Numbered from the stretch's first letter, positions 1 through 9,345 are shown. The stretch is 63,313 bases of DNA from Bacteroidales bacterium Phil12 (GCA_002633275.1 NWBO01000101.1:68340-131652); one strand, 5' to 3'. Notes: generated by a model from the sequence alone, not told the origin. A program made the numbers and translations.

Positions 1-34
1 TTATCATCGCCGTTGCAGGATATAAGGACGCAAA

Positions 35-76
35 CGATAAAGAGGAAAACGATTGTTTTCGTTATCCTCTTTATCG
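35..76 (-). terminator. Hairpin terminator of the fimbrial operon
   Basis: A 12-bp perfect inverted repeat (CGATAAAGAGGA at 35-46 and its complement at 65-76) with a partly paired loop lies about 50 nt past the stop codon of the last leftward fimbrial gene. The run of T after the stem is weak, so termination is inferred from stem strength and position. Confidence 0.6.
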
Positions 77-127
77 CTTTTCTGCTTTCGCAGATATGAT
101 GCTTTGATATTATCTTCATTTATTATT

Positions 128-2206
128 TTATTTCTTACGAACAGCACGAACATGAATTACACTATTTCTGTCTTCCGCAGAAGTACTTCCTCCTGCTGTG
201 TATTTATAGGCAGTTGTTCCAGGACTTGTTATACATGTTGAGGTCCAATAATCTCCCGACAAATTATCATTCATACTTGTCGCTTCATTCTGAGCCGGAA
301 GATACCACACCATATTTGCTTTGTCAAGTACAGGTTTATAAATAGTCTGACCGCTTTCCGTTTTAGTTTCAATACTGAACTTATTCTTCATAGCACAAGC
401 ACGAGCAGCAAACTCTGCCGGATTTGTTGGAAGTGTTTTATCCGGTGTTCCTCCCCAAGATTCCAACTGGCTCATAATAGTCTGTGATTCATTAACACCA
501 TCAAAATTATATATATCCCAAGTATTTGCAAGACCATCGGTAGAACTTGTAGCGGTGTTTATCGCAGGTACTTTGCTAAAATCTACTATTACTTTCCATG
601 TTCCCGCTAAAGCCCAACCTGATTGCGTCACAAAAGATTTATCACCAAAAATTGAAAATAATATGTGTAAGATTCCACTTTCCCAACCTCCTGGCATCGA
701 ATATGTAATTTTCATCTGAGAATCCCAATTAAAGCCCCAAGGGTAGTCTTTATCTTGAATACGCTCTACACCAAGATTGCCGTTCCATGCAGGACAATAT
801 TGTTTGAAATTGAATGTAGTTGTGGCAGTAGGGTCAGTTTTAGGAGCAAGACTTAATTCAATATTTCTATCAGAATTAGCAATATTCTCCGTAAGAAATA
901 CATATACGACAATATCATTCCCCGTTGTTGTGCTTGTCAATGTACTTGTTCCATTATAACCGTCAAGCCAATAGCCTGCATCAACAAGTGCCTGCACATC
1001 TTCACCTCCCTTGAATTTACCACTCTCTACGAAAGTTACATTTGCAGGGTCATTCGATGTTAGCGTCCAACCACCTGACGGTAATTTATCGGCTTTAATT
1101 TTAATAGGATAAATAACGTAATGAGCATCCTGCATTGCCGGTTCGGAAACAAATTCCAAAGTGTAGTCTGGTTTGATGCTTAGTTTATATGTTACGGTTT
1201 TGCCCATAACCCATTGGGTGTTTTCGATTTTAGCGGTAAGATGCTTTTCAGCACCACCGTTAGGTGCGAATACAACTTCGATTTCTGCATTTGCAGGCAA
1301 AGTCTGTGGCAACATCATAAAAGTAGCCTCGCCGGTGATAATATCCGTGCCGTCAGTTTCGCTACCCGTAGTAGTTTGGTTCAACTCTTGCGTAAAATCC
1401 TTTACTCCGTTGTTAAGAGTCCATTGACCATTATCCATATCGTATGAACCGCTGTTCTTTACTCCTTTTATAGCCACACTTTTGATTTGTCCGGGTTGCA
1501 TCTGACTGCCTACAACAAAACGGACTGCCGTGCAGATATGCTTGAATTGAAGATTGACAGAAGCATTATGGTCGCCGCCGACCTGTGGTCTTGAAGCAAC
1601 GACAATGTCCTTTTGCTCCGTTGCATTGTCAGGAACGGTATATGAAAGAATCTTGCTTTTGGTATCGGTCGGAGCGGAGACAGGAGCATCGGCAGGAGCA
1701 TAAGCGTAGAAGTCAAATATATAATCCGCACCCGGCCAATAATATGTATGGTCAGTTTTATAAACATCGCCGTTTTTCGTCGCATTCTCGTTCATAAAAA
1801 AGTTTTCTACATACTCACTGCTGCCACTACCAACGTATCTATAAGCGAAAACCTTGAATTTATTGTAAAAGTTATCATTATTGACAGGGTTGCCGCGTGT
1901 TATAGGCTTGTCGGAGCGAGAAAGATTTATTCCGTCGGAAACAATGGTACGCACGCAAAGAGTGTCTTTGGAATTCTTTGAACGCAAAACAAAACGATTT
2001 GTAGTGCGTCCGTTATCGCTGCCATAAGCCGCCCCGCTCTTCTGCATATTATTGTCGGGAGCAACACCAAAACAAATATAATCACAAGGCTGCTCCAAAC
2101 TTCTTTTTTCGAGCATCTCGTCGTCATTGCAAGACACAGCCAACATTCCAAAAAGCATTGCCATAACGCCTGCCTTGATAATGTTTTTATTCTTCATAGT
2201 ATTCAT
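128..2206 (-). CDS. Large fimbrillin-family lipoprotein, probable fimbrial tip or accessory subunit
   Basis: This is the last gene of the leftward fimbrial operon, 692 residues. I start it at the Met-Asn-Thr-Met-Lys pair of ATGs because the signal peptide follows directly and ends in a lipobox (LAVSC); the open frame runs 46 codons further upstream without signal-like features. The first 330 residues after the signal resemble the Mfa-like/fimbrillin fold (ITRG, YYWPGADYIFDFYAYAP). A middle Ig-like/BACON-like stretch ends in FNFKQYCPAW. The C-terminus (WYLPAQNEA...YWTST...HVRAVRKK) resembles the DUF1566/FISUMP lectin-like module found on tip fimbrillins. A tip or adhesin role is inferred from size and modular end. 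Confidence 0.75.
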   Translation of the reverse strand: MNTMKNKNIIKAGVMAMLFGMLAVSCNDDEMLEKRSLEQPCDYICFGVAPDNNMQKSGAAYGSDNGRTTNRFVLRSKNSKDTLCVRTIVSDGINLSRSDKPITRGNPVNNDNFYNKFKVFAYRYVGSGSSEYVENFFMNENATKNGDVYKTDHTYYWPGADYIFDFYAYAPADAPVSAPTDTKSKILSYTVPDNATEQKDIVVASRPQVGGDHNASVNLQFKHICTAVRFVVGSQMQPGQIKSVAIKGVKNSGSYDMDNGQWTLNNGVKDFTQELNQTTTGSETDGTDIITGEATFMMLPQTLPANAEIEVVFAPNGGAEKHLTAKIENTQWVMGKTVTYKLSIKPDYTLEFVSEPAMQDAHYVIYPIKIKADKLPSGGWTLTSNDPANVTFVESGKFKGGEDVQALVDAGYWLDGYNGTSTLTSTTTGNDIVVYVFLTENIANSDRNIELSLAPKTDPTATTTFNFKQYCPAWNGNLGVERIQDKDYPWGFNWDSQMKITYSMPGGWESGILHILFSIFGDKSFVTQSGWALAGTWKVIVDFSKVPAINTATSSTDGLANTWDIYNFDGVNESQTIMSQLESWGGTPDKTLPTNPAEFAARACAMKNKFSIETKTESGQTIYKPVLDKANMVWYLPAQNEATSMNDNLSGDYWTSTCITSPGTTAYKYTAGGSTSAEDRNSVIHVRAVRKK

Positions 2207-2413
2207 ATCCGTTTTTATCGTTTTGTTATTTATAATCGTTAAATTCTTTTCTTTGATTATTTTTTTAATGTCAGAGATTATTTTATTTATCTGTGTTATT
2301 AATTTTTCTTTTCTCCGACTGTTAGCGACTGTAAGGGAACTCAATCCCTTACAGCCAAAATTTAGTCTATAACATCTAAATAAATTAATTATCGGTTACG
2401 ACGCATAAATTAA

Positions 2414-3364
2414 TTATTCCTCAGGAATAACAACCTCACCGAAACCTTCCCACTCTTCAACAGTTGGTTGGAATTCAATTGGTTTCAATTGAGTATCTGG
2501 GTTGATATTAGTTGCGTCAAGAGATGCAGTGTAGTTGTAGCTCTTACCCATTAACATGTTATCAGTGATTTCAACAGAGTGGTTGTAAAACTTTGAAACA
2601 CCATTTTGAATGAACTCAACTGTAAATGTTAAAGTATATTTAGCACCTTGTGCAGGGATAAGGTATTTGTGGTCAGTATCACCATTACCGGTACCGGCAA
2701 CTATTCCGTTAAGATTTGCATTTTCTGCGAAATCAATAGCAGGAAGTTTTTCTGTTGTAGTAGTCCAAGTAGTACCTGCATTTGGAGTTACAGAACCGCT
2801 TTTGTAAGCATCAGCAAGTGCTACATCAGTAACATTGATTGTTACAGGAGAGTTCTCAGGGAAAGCGTTTTTGAAAGTAAATTTAACACGTGATAATAAG
2901 TGTTTGAAAGTTAAACCAACTTTTGGCATACCTTCAACGTCAGCAGTAGCAGTTGAATTTACAGTTGCTGATTTTGCATATAACAAATCTGTTTCAGTGT
3001 CGTTAGTGAATGTGATAGTACCACCGTTTTTTGCAGCCTCCATAGATACACTACCACCTTCTACTACTTGTGGATAAACAGCTTCAAATTTATAAACCTG
3101 ATCTGAAGTCCAATACTGTAATGGAGAATATGTACCATCGCCAGCAACCATTTGGTTGTCGAAAATCTGTGCAGTACCCATCCAACCATACAATGAAAAG
3201 TTTCCAAGGTTTGCAGTTGAGATGTCAGCACCACGTGTGCTTTTTCCTACGAATGTTGAGAAGCCTATTGCCTTTGTGTTTTGAGTCTTCTCCAATGTCT
3301 TGTCTTGGTTACAAGCCGAAAGCATAGCAGCTGCGGCTAAACCGATTAAAAAAATTTTTTTCAT
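2414..3364 (-). CDS. Fimbrillin family protein, probable main fimbrial subunit
   Basis: A 316-residue lipoprotein precursor with a short signal ending LSAC. Bacteroidetes type V pilins are made as lipoproteins, moved to the outer membrane, trimmed by an Arg-gingipain-like protease and polymerised by donor-strand exchange. The sequence has the fimbrillin pattern: an early KSTRGADI stretch that could hold the trimming Arg, a mid-domain FKHLLSRVKFTFKN motif typical of Mfa-like proteins, and a hydrophobic C-terminal strand (IEFQPTVEEWEGF) suited to strand exchange. It lies between the Mfa2-like anchor and the large tip-like protein, the usual order. The final 22 residues could be the donor strand. 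Confidence 0.8.
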   Translation of the reverse strand: MKKIFLIGLAAAAMLSACNQDKTLEKTQNTKAIGFSTFVGKSTRGADISTANLGNFSLYGWMGTAQIFDNQMVAGDGTYSPLQYWTSDQVYKFEAVYPQVVEGGSVSMEAAKNGGTITFTNDTETDLLYAKSATVNSTATADVEGMPKVGLTFKHLLSRVKFTFKNAFPENSPVTINVTDVALADAYKSGSVTPNAGTTWTTTTEKLPAIDFAENANLNGIVAGTGNGDTDHKYLIPAQGAKYTLTFTVEFIQNGVSKFYNHSVEITDNMLMGKSYNYTASLDATNINPDTQLKPIEFQPTVEEWEGFGEVVIPEE

Positions 3365-3424
3365 TTTAATTAAAATTTTAAATTAAACAATAATAAATTA
3401 AATGGTATTTTCTTTTTAGAAAAT

Positions 3425-4465
3425 TTACAAGTCAAGTTCAACGTCCTCGTATTCGCCCCAATCATCTACATCTACACCGAAGCCCGAACTACCTTCTTTT
3501 CCGTCTTCATCGGATATTTCAATGCCTTTGACAACTATAACTCCTCCTTGCGGCTGAGCCATAACCTGATCGGTTACATCAAAGTTGAACGAAAATATCT
3601 TACCGTTTTTCAAACGTACTTCCAAATTCAAACCATATTTGCCGCTTGATTTTGAACCATAGTGATTGTTAGGGAAGTCCGGCACACCAAACGAACGAAC
3701 AACAGCCTGCGTTCCGAAATCCTCTACCGTACAGTCAAACAATACCGTTGCAGCATCCGACGACGTATGTCCGTTATATATATACACCGATGAAGCCATA
3801 CCTGCAAGAGCGCCACGTGCCAAAGATACGTATTCCAAGCCATGAGCGAACTCGTAACGTACCAAATATTTGAACACCAAAGGCTGCATCTTAACGTCCA
3901 AAATCTGTGTTTGTAAAGAACGCTCGACGTCGTAAGACTCTATATAATGACCGTAAAGCATATCGGGCTGATTAACCGTTGTCTCACCCTTAGTCTCCAT
4001 ATAAGGATTGCCAAGATATGAAGCACGAGTACGGGTACGCGTGGTTGCTCTTGCCCTCGATATGGATTGCAATTCATCAAACTCAATATATTCCGTATCA
4101 TTATTATAGAATAGCAATGAGTGATTTCCCGGAATCATCTTCACAACCTCTCTTTCAGGAGCAATATTCATCATTGTGATAGTTCCGTCCGTATTGGAAA
4201 TCATCACACGCAAACCCTCAGGAATACCGGGACGCAACTCATCATAAGCCATACCGAAAGACTGTTGGAAAGGATAATTAACCCAATCGGTTGCGTCTGC
4301 GAAAGTATATTGCCATTCTTTTTCGTATTGTACCTCTATACGCACATCCGATGTAGGAGCATGACTGTCGTGATCAAAACATAACTCCTTCTGCTCACAG
4401 GAAGCAAACAACATCGTTACAGCAGCAAGCAATAAACTATATGGTTTTGTTATCATTCTTTTCAT
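3425..4465 (-). CDS. FimB/Mfa2 family fimbrial anchor lipoprotein
   Basis: 346 residues with a lipoprotein signal (LFASCEQ). The N-terminal part (LCFDHDSHAPTSDVRIEV...W) is characteristic of the FimB/Mfa2 (DUF1812) family, whose members stay anchored in the outer membrane and limit fimbrial length. The ATG overlaps the stop of the upstream DUF3575 gene by 4 nt (ATGA), so the two are translationally coupled, helped by an unusually strong Shine-Dalgarno. The order anchor, fimbrillin, tip-like protein downstream supports the assignment. Confidence 0.85.
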   Translation of the reverse strand: MKRMITKPYSLLLAAVTMLFASCEQKELCFDHDSHAPTSDVRIEVQYEKEWQYTFADATDWVNYPFQQSFGMAYDELRPGIPEGLRVMISNTDGTITMMNIAPEREVVKMIPGNHSLLFYNNDTEYIEFDELQSISRARATTRTRTRASYLGNPYMETKGETTVNQPDMLYGHYIESYDVERSLQTQILDVKMQPLVFKYLVRYEFAHGLEYVSLARGALAGMASSVYIYNGHTSSDAATVLFDCTVEDFGTQAVVRSFGVPDFPNNHYGSKSSGKYGLNLEVRLKNGKIFSFNFDVTDQVMAQPQGGVIVVKGIEISDEDGKEGSSGFGVDVDDWGEYEDVELDL

Positions 4466-5964
4466 TTCTCACCTCCTTTCATCTTGTTGGTATTACCATT
4501 GCCAATAAGCCAAATCAACGAAATTTCAGCCTTGGTAGGACCGAACCAATGACGCTCCTTGGTAGTCTGCCATACATAGTGGCCGTCCAAAGGAATATAT
4601 TCGTAATATTTTCCTCCCCAATAGCCGAGACCAAGAGTAAAATCGATATTAAATCTGCGGGCAACAGGCAAAGAGTATCCGTATTCCAAACCTGCCGCAT
4701 AATTGGTGTTATCCAAGATAGTTCCACCGGGTTCGCCACCAAGGTAACCTTTATCACCCCATTCAAAGTCGTAGATAAACGCCTGTCCGTATATACCTAC
4801 ATGGTGTCCGGTAAGAGGTTTTTCTTTGGCTTTCTTGCCAAACCAATAACGTACGAAAGCATCGCCACCATAAACACGCCAATAACGGTTATGTCTGTCG
4901 CTCTTCCACCAACCATACATATAATCGGCTCCAAGTGAGAAATTGTTTCCCAAATAGAACTCAACCCCGATATTAGGTACTGCCAAAACATCGGAAAGCA
5001 TATTGGTTTTTATTGCAGCATAGAAAGGACTGCAATTCTGCATAAATAAAGTATCATGAACATAAAGCGTATCGGTAACCAAAACAGTGTCGCCGCCGTT
5101 TGCACCATTTGCCAACGAATCTACGACAGAAGATTTGCCATTGTCATTATTATCGCCGACACCTTTAACGGATTTCTGACGTGATGTTACTGAAATCATT
5201 CCTGCATAACGTACTTGCGGGAAAAGGTTTTCAAGCATATAATTCCACGTTCTGCCGTAATTGAAATCCATCAGTTGTTTTTTACGGCTGTCTATCAATG
5301 CACCACGTTTGTCGTAAGTAAATTCGGGAACCTCTCTTATAATGCGTAACACATCTTCCTTGTACTGCATATCGGAAGCCTCGACCAACTCCGCAAGACG
5401 ATCCCACGCAATATAGGTCTCCTCGTGGCGAGTGATAAGACTGTCTGCAATCTCAACACGGCTACGGATGTATTTTTCCAAAGCATTACGACGTTTCTTT
5501 GCCAAGCCTTGATTCAACTTAGGACCGCCCTCAGGCGAAGCAGAACCACGGAAAGAAACACCCGTAAGTTCGATGGTGGTGTCCTGCTGAACATCTGTCA
5601 AAAACGAAACAATCTCTGACAAACGCTCGGCATTGTCTCCAAAATTAAGATCCAATACTGTACGCGAAACAGGAAAACCTACATAAACTTCTTTGCGAAT
5701 TTCTTGATTTGTACCCGAAGTGTCGGAAACGGTGGTAGGACGACCAAAAGAGACGGTTGTGTCGGTATGAGCATTTGCATATAAAGGAGCAAAAAAAATC
5801 GCAACCGCAAGGAATATACCCTTAAAACCGTTTAAGGAACAATTAGAATTCCCCCCCCCCGTCAAGGTTGCAGGAATGCGTTGCGACAATGCTCTGACGC
5901 TATTCAACGTCGCCTTGGCTGCCGACTTACTCAAATCGTCATTCAATTTATCAAAAAACATCAT
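4462..5964 (-). CDS. DUF3575 outer-membrane protein with OmpA-like N-terminal region, first gene of the fimbrial operon
   Basis: 500 residues. After an odd 45-residue pre-region comes a signal-like segment (IFLAVAIFFAPLYANA). The middle region (TGVSFRGSASPEGG...LAKKRRNALEKYI) is OmpA-like. The C-terminal half (FYAAIKTNMLSDVLAVPNIG...DYMYGWW...GLGYWGGKYYEY) is a DUF3575 beta-barrel, a family that often opens Mfa-type fimbrial operons. A run of ten G (5851-5860) codes the Gly-Gly-Gly just before the signal: ten keeps the frame open, while nine or eleven give a stop within a few codons. The gene should therefore be phase variable, currently ON. The start is uncertain; two ATGs stand in tandem, and no start codon exists between the G-tract and the signal. 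Confidence 0.8.
   Translation of the reverse strand: MMFFDKLNDDLSKSAAKATLNSVRALSQRIPATLTGGGNSNCSLNGFKGIFLAVAIFFAPLYANAHTDTTVSFGRPTTVSDTSGTNQEIRKEVYVGFPVSRTVLDLNFGDNAERLSEIVSFLTDVQQDTTIELTGVSFRGSASPEGGPKLNQGLAKKRRNALEKYIRSRVEIADSLITRHEETYIAWDRLAELVEASDMQYKEDVLRIIREVPEFTYDKRGALIDSRKKQLMDFNYGRTWNYMLENLFPQVRYAGMISVTSRQKSVKGVGDNNDNGKSSVVDSLANGANGGDTVLVTDTLYVHDTLFMQNCSPFYAAIKTNMLSDVLAVPNIGVEFYLGNNFSLGADYMYGWWKSDRHNRYWRVYGGDAFVRYWFGKKAKEKPLTGHHVGIYGQAFIYDFEWGDKGYLGGEPGGTILDNTNYAAGLEYGYSLPVARRFNIDFTLGLGYWGGKYYEYIPLDGHYVWQTTKERHWFGPTKAEISLIWLIGNGNTNKMKGGEK
4471..4479 (-). promoter_or_regulatory. Strong Shine-Dalgarno of the FimB/Mfa2 gene
   Basis: AAAGGAGGT, a near-perfect anti-16S match, ends 5 nt before the ATG at 4465. 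Strong SD sites are uncommon in Bacteroidetes, and this one lies inside the end of the upstream coding region, which supports the chosen start and efficient coupled translation of the anchor. Confidence 0.8.
5851..5860 (-). repeat. G10 homopolymer inside the DUF3575 gene
   Basis: Ten G on the coding strand (C on the given strand) fall at about codon 36 of the gene, upstream of its signal peptide. Homopolymeric G tracts of this length are known slippage hot spots. Only lengths equal to 10 modulo 3 keep this frame open. Confidence 0.9.
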
Positions 5965-5973
5965 CGTAAATAA

Positions 5974-6081
5974 TTAAAGATAAAAGAAGATTTTGCTCGA
6001 TTTCAAAATCCCCCCCCCGTGCAAATTCACAGAGAAAGGTTTTTCCTTACAAAATTCTATTTTAGTAGAAATAAATCTCAC
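5974..6081 (-). CDS. Possible 35-residue leader peptide with a G9 tract ahead of the fimbrial operon
   Basis: A GTG start is preceded at exactly 7 nt by AAAAGGAGA (6089-6097), one of the best Shine-Dalgarno sites in the window. The reading frame crosses a run of nine G (6010-6018, giving HGGGILKS) and stops 9 nt before the tandem ATG of the DUF3575 gene, a spacing suited to translational reinitiation. Slippage in the G9 tract would move the stop and change this coupling. No homologue is recognised and the peptide has no clear signal. Translation is inferred from the ribosome site only. Confidence 0.45.
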   Translation of the reverse strand: MRFISTKIEFCKEKPFSVNLHGGGILKSSKIFFYL

Positions 6082-6127
6082 AACAAAATCTCCTTTTAAT
6101 AATTTATAACTTCCAAGTTTTGTGCGG

Positions 6128-6158
6128 CAAAATTATATAAACTTTTAATACTGACAAA
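6128..6158 (-). promoter_or_regulatory. Bacteroidetes-type promoter of the fimbrial operon
   Basis: On the coding strand TTTG (6158-6155), exactly 19 nt, then TAATTTTG (6135-6128). This matches the Bacteroides -33/-7 consensus TTTG-N19-TAnnTTTG. It predicts a transcript start near 6121 and a leader of about 155 nt that contains the leader ORF and its G9 tract. Confidence 0.75.
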
Positions 6159-6225
6159 ACTTTTTCTAAAAAATTTTCAAAAAAATCGACAGACTTTTAA
6201 CGAAAAACATTTGTGGGCTTACATT

Positions 6226-6236
6226 CCCCCCCCCCC
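6226..6236. repeat. C11/G11 homopolymer upstream of the fimbrial promoter
   Basis: Eleven C on the given strand lie 68 bp upstream of the -33 box of the fimbrial promoter. No ORF crosses it. It could alter promoter spacing to an upstream site. It is the third long G/C run in 390 bp. Confidence 0.85.
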
Positions 6237-6423
6237 TAAAATTTTTTCAAAAAAAGACCGATATTTTCAAAAAAAAACCTTTTTTGCAAAGAATTTATGA
6301 TTGTGTTACGCCAAAATTTCATATTTGTTTCAAAAATTTCACAGAAAAACAAAAAAAAAGAAAAAATCAATTTTTTGTTCTTTCATAATAGCAAAAAAAT
6401 AAAGAAAAACACTTGGCATTTTA

Positions 6424-6528
6424 CCGATGTTTAACATCGGCAAATTAGTGTGAGACATTAGCAAATTAGTGTGGGACATTAATAAATTAGTGTTAAACAC
6501 TAATTTTTTAATTTGTGATATTATTTTT
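6424..6528. repeat. 21-bp-period intergenic repeat array
   Basis: Five degenerate units with exact 21-bp spacing (GATGTTTAACATC, then AATTAGTGTGAGACATTA, AATTAGTGTGGGACATTA and AATTAGTGTTAAACACTA). A small leftward ORF read through it (SHTNLLM repeated) is a product of the period being a multiple of three. The rest of 5965-6648 holds the fimbrial promoter, the G tracts and a terminator. Confidence 0.85.
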
Positions 6529-6557
6529 ATGGCAAATAAAAACAAGAAAATAAACAA

Positions 6558-6590
6558 CAAGCGGACTAAGTTTTTTTCTTAGTCCGCTTG
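6558..6590 (-). terminator. Terminator after the M6 protease gene
   Basis: A perfect 13-bp stem (CAAGCGGACTAAG and its complement) with a 7-nt T loop lies about 60 nt past the stop of the leftward protease gene and is followed on that strand by a T-rich stretch. Confidence 0.75.
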
Positions 6591-6648
6591 TAAAATAAAA
6601 CTATATATTAAAATTATATCAAATCAAAACTTTGTCTTTCACAAAAAA

Positions 6649-9222
6649 CTATTTCTTGATAAATTTCTTTATCTGTGTCGAATCGCCATTGGTTGCTTTG
6701 ATATAATAAATGCCGCTTGCAAATGTGGATGTCGGAAGGACGATTTGGCTGTCAGTCGTAGTAGTTTCCATAACCTGTCTTCCCATTGCATCGGTAACAG
6801 TAACGGTTACATTTCCCGTAATTCCGTTCAATGTCAATGTTGCATCACCCATTGCAGGGTTAGGCATAATTGCGATATTTACACCATTTTCCGCATCTTC
6901 CAAAGAAGAAGATTTAACACCCGTAATTGTGATTCCGTCCAAACAAACGCCGTAACCTTGATTGTCTTGTCCGACAAATGACAATTGATAAGAACCGTTG
7001 ATATCAGGCAAATCAATACTTACACTCTTCCAAGAAACAGATGAACCGGAAACTGTGTTGCTATATGACGAAATCTTCGTCCAAGAACCCGTTTCAGAAG
7101 TTCTGTAATATATCGTCAAAGGATTACTTACACCTGAATAGATTGCATACGAGAAATTAATCTTTGCCGACTCGTAACCGGACAAATCAAACATCGGAGA
7201 AACCAATCGTGCAGATCTTGTAGAATAACCTTGATTGAATTTCATTGCAGCCATATAAGAACCTTTCTTTGGAGAGATGTATCCACCCATTGCTGTTTTT
7301 GTTTTTTCCCAAGAAGCATTTGATGAACTTTCAACAGTCCAACAATTCAAACCGCTTTCAAAACTTTCCGTCCAAGATAATGTGCTTATCGCTCCGTCAT
7401 AACATGAGGTTGTGATTGTTTGAACGGCACTATAATAAGTCTTACCCTCTATCGTTACACCCAAACGGATATTGTAAGTAGTATTCTTTTGCAAATTGCC
7501 GAGTACATAGGAAACATTGTTGTCTGTCAAATCAACTGTATTATATGTATTTGATGAAGTCTTTTTATATTGAAGGACTTTGTCCGTCATAACCTTGTCG
7601 CTCGTAAATGCACCTACAACAGTAATTGTATTGGCTGTAATATCGGAAACAGATAAATCGAAATCAATCTCGTCATAAGACTTGGTGAATGTAAATACTA
7701 TTGAAGAATCTGCTGCATAATGAATATTGTTTATATGACCTTCGACTTGGTTTCCATTCTTCAATGAGAAATAATCAATATCCGTTTTGTTCAAACTACC
7801 AGGATATGGAGTGGATTTACTTTCCAAATTGCTTTCGCTTCCTGCACATTCGATGAAATAACCTCTGTCGTTAGGATCATTATTCAAATCGTTTGAGTTT
7901 TCCCAATTTACAAATTTACTTGTATCTGCGTGCCAAACTATCATACCTATGCCAGGAGTATATGCGTCCCATTTGTCATGGTTACGATATTCGAACATAA
8001 GGTATTCATCGGTATTCAAATGGATTTTATATGCTGTGTTGCTATCTGCAATAGGATAAAGAGTTTTTTGACCGTTAGTCAAATCCTCAACATTACCCCA
8101 ACCCAACATATCTCTTTCTATCATTGAGTAATAAGGAGGCGTTTTTGAGTCGTTATTATATGAGCCTGCGTCCATAACGTCCCATGAACCCGGAGTAATG
8201 GCGTCCGTGTAGCTTGTTGCATACATATCGGGCAAACCGAAAGCGTGTCCCATTTCGTGGCATACCGCACCTATACCGTCCATTGACTGTCCATACCAAC
8301 CGGTAGATTTTGTCTCGGAAGAACAAGCATAACGATAGAATCCTTTACCGTCGATATTGGTGTTACCTTGAAAATAAAACATGTGTGGCCAAACCTGTGA
8401 GTCTTTTTGATTTGTGGAATTGGAACCTATACCTGCATAAATAACATGTACCAAATCGACATAGCCGTCATTATCGTTATCAAATTCCGTAAAATTGACG
8501 CTGTACATTGTATCTATTATCTTAACGGCATCACGAGCCATTTCCCACGCTTTTGCATTGCCGTTGGAAGCATAATAAGAACGAGTACGAGGCAGTGTAA
8601 TCGGTCCATAGACAACAAACTGCGGATCAATTTCTCCGAATGATTGGTCAGCGAAATAATCTCTTACAGAACCCGTATAACCGTATTGAGTATAGTTGCT
8701 ATCTTGTATTTGATGCTTAAATCTATCTGCGTTATCGCTATCAAACTCAACATCGCTATAATTAACCAATACAACAAGAAGTTTAGGTTTGTCGGTAGTG
8801 AATTTCTTTAATGGGAGCGTTTTATTCTTACTATCTCTTAACGCTCTCTTACTTTCAAATTCTTTTGTCTGAGCAACGGAATAGAAAATAGTCTTATCCA
8901 AAGACGCAACAAACTTCTTTTCTTTCGCTGAACGAACATCGCTGTTACATGCAAGTATTTGAGAAGGCACCATATTGCCTTGTTCATCGGCAATAGCGTA
9001 AGTAAAATCACCATTGGCTAACGGCATAATCATATATCCGTCCAACGTTTTCGCCCAAGAGGCATGCTCGTCGCCATAAATGAAATAAGTTAATTCTTTT
9101 CCATTAGATTGCTTTACGGTTACTGCTTTCGGAAATGCAGGTACAGCCCACGCATTTGAGAACAGCATCATTGAAAACACCATTGCAATCAATAGTCTTA
9201 AATGTTTTGTTGTCCTTTTCAT
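6649..9222 (-). CDS. M6-family secreted metalloprotease with T9SS sorting domain
   Basis: 857 residues with an N-terminal signal (LLIAMVFSMMLFSNAWA). The zinc site HEMGH is at residues 322-326 (CHEMGHAFGLPDMY), as in immune inhibitor A-like M6 peptidases, preceded by a propeptide of about 100 residues. A fibronectin type III-like region (about 540-630) and a cleaved-adhesin/MAM-like region (about 640-770) follow. The last 80 residues (IMPNPAMGDATLTL...GIYYIKATNGDSTQIKKFIKK) are a type A T9SS C-terminal domain, so the enzyme is expected to cross the outer membrane by type IX secretion and be surface bound or released. It stands alone with its own terminator. Confidence 0.9.
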   Translation of the reverse strand: MKRTTKHLRLLIAMVFSMMLFSNAWAVPAFPKAVTVKQSNGKELTYFIYGDEHASWAKTLDGYMIMPLANGDFTYAIADEQGNMVPSQILACNSDVRSAKEKKFVASLDKTIFYSVAQTKEFESKRALRDSKNKTLPLKKFTTDKPKLLVVLVNYSDVEFDSDNADRFKHQIQDSNYTQYGYTGSVRDYFADQSFGEIDPQFVVYGPITLPRTRSYYASNGNAKAWEMARDAVKIIDTMYSVNFTEFDNDNDGYVDLVHVIYAGIGSNSTNQKDSQVWPHMFYFQGNTNIDGKGFYRYACSSETKSTGWYGQSMDGIGAVCHEMGHAFGLPDMYATSYTDAITPGSWDVMDAGSYNNDSKTPPYYSMIERDMLGWGNVEDLTNGQKTLYPIADSNTAYKIHLNTDEYLMFEYRNHDKWDAYTPGIGMIVWHADTSKFVNWENSNDLNNDPNDRGYFIECAGSESNLESKSTPYPGSLNKTDIDYFSLKNGNQVEGHINNIHYAADSSIVFTFTKSYDEIDFDLSVSDITANTITVVGAFTSDKVMTDKVLQYKKTSSNTYNTVDLTDNNVSYVLGNLQKNTTYNIRLGVTIEGKTYYSAVQTITTSCYDGAISTLSWTESFESGLNCWTVESSSNASWEKTKTAMGGYISPKKGSYMAAMKFNQGYSTRSARLVSPMFDLSGYESAKINFSYAIYSGVSNPLTIYYRTSETGSWTKISSYSNTVSGSSVSWKSVSIDLPDINGSYQLSFVGQDNQGYGVCLDGITITGVKSSSLEDAENGVNIAIMPNPAMGDATLTLNGITGNVTVTVTDAMGRQVMETTTTDSQIVLPTSTFASGIYYIKATNGDSTQIKKFIKK

Positions 9223-9345
9223 TTTAGTATAGTTTAATTGTTTTTAATATCAAATCAATCTCTTCAATAGTTTAGACAAAATTTATTGTCATTTGTTTAA
9301 TATTTGTATTAAAGTTGTAAGTAATTTCTCAATTTATATCAGTTT

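Noticed and set aside
4441-4938. 165-codon plus-strand ORF opposite the DUF3575 gene
   Set aside because: Antisense shadow; the minus strand has clear DUF3575 and OmpA-like motifs and coupled downstream genes.
6339-6560. 73-codon minus-strand ORF with SHTNLLM repeats
   Set aside because: It is the 21-bp intergenic array translated; the hydrophobic start is T/A-rich spacer DNA.
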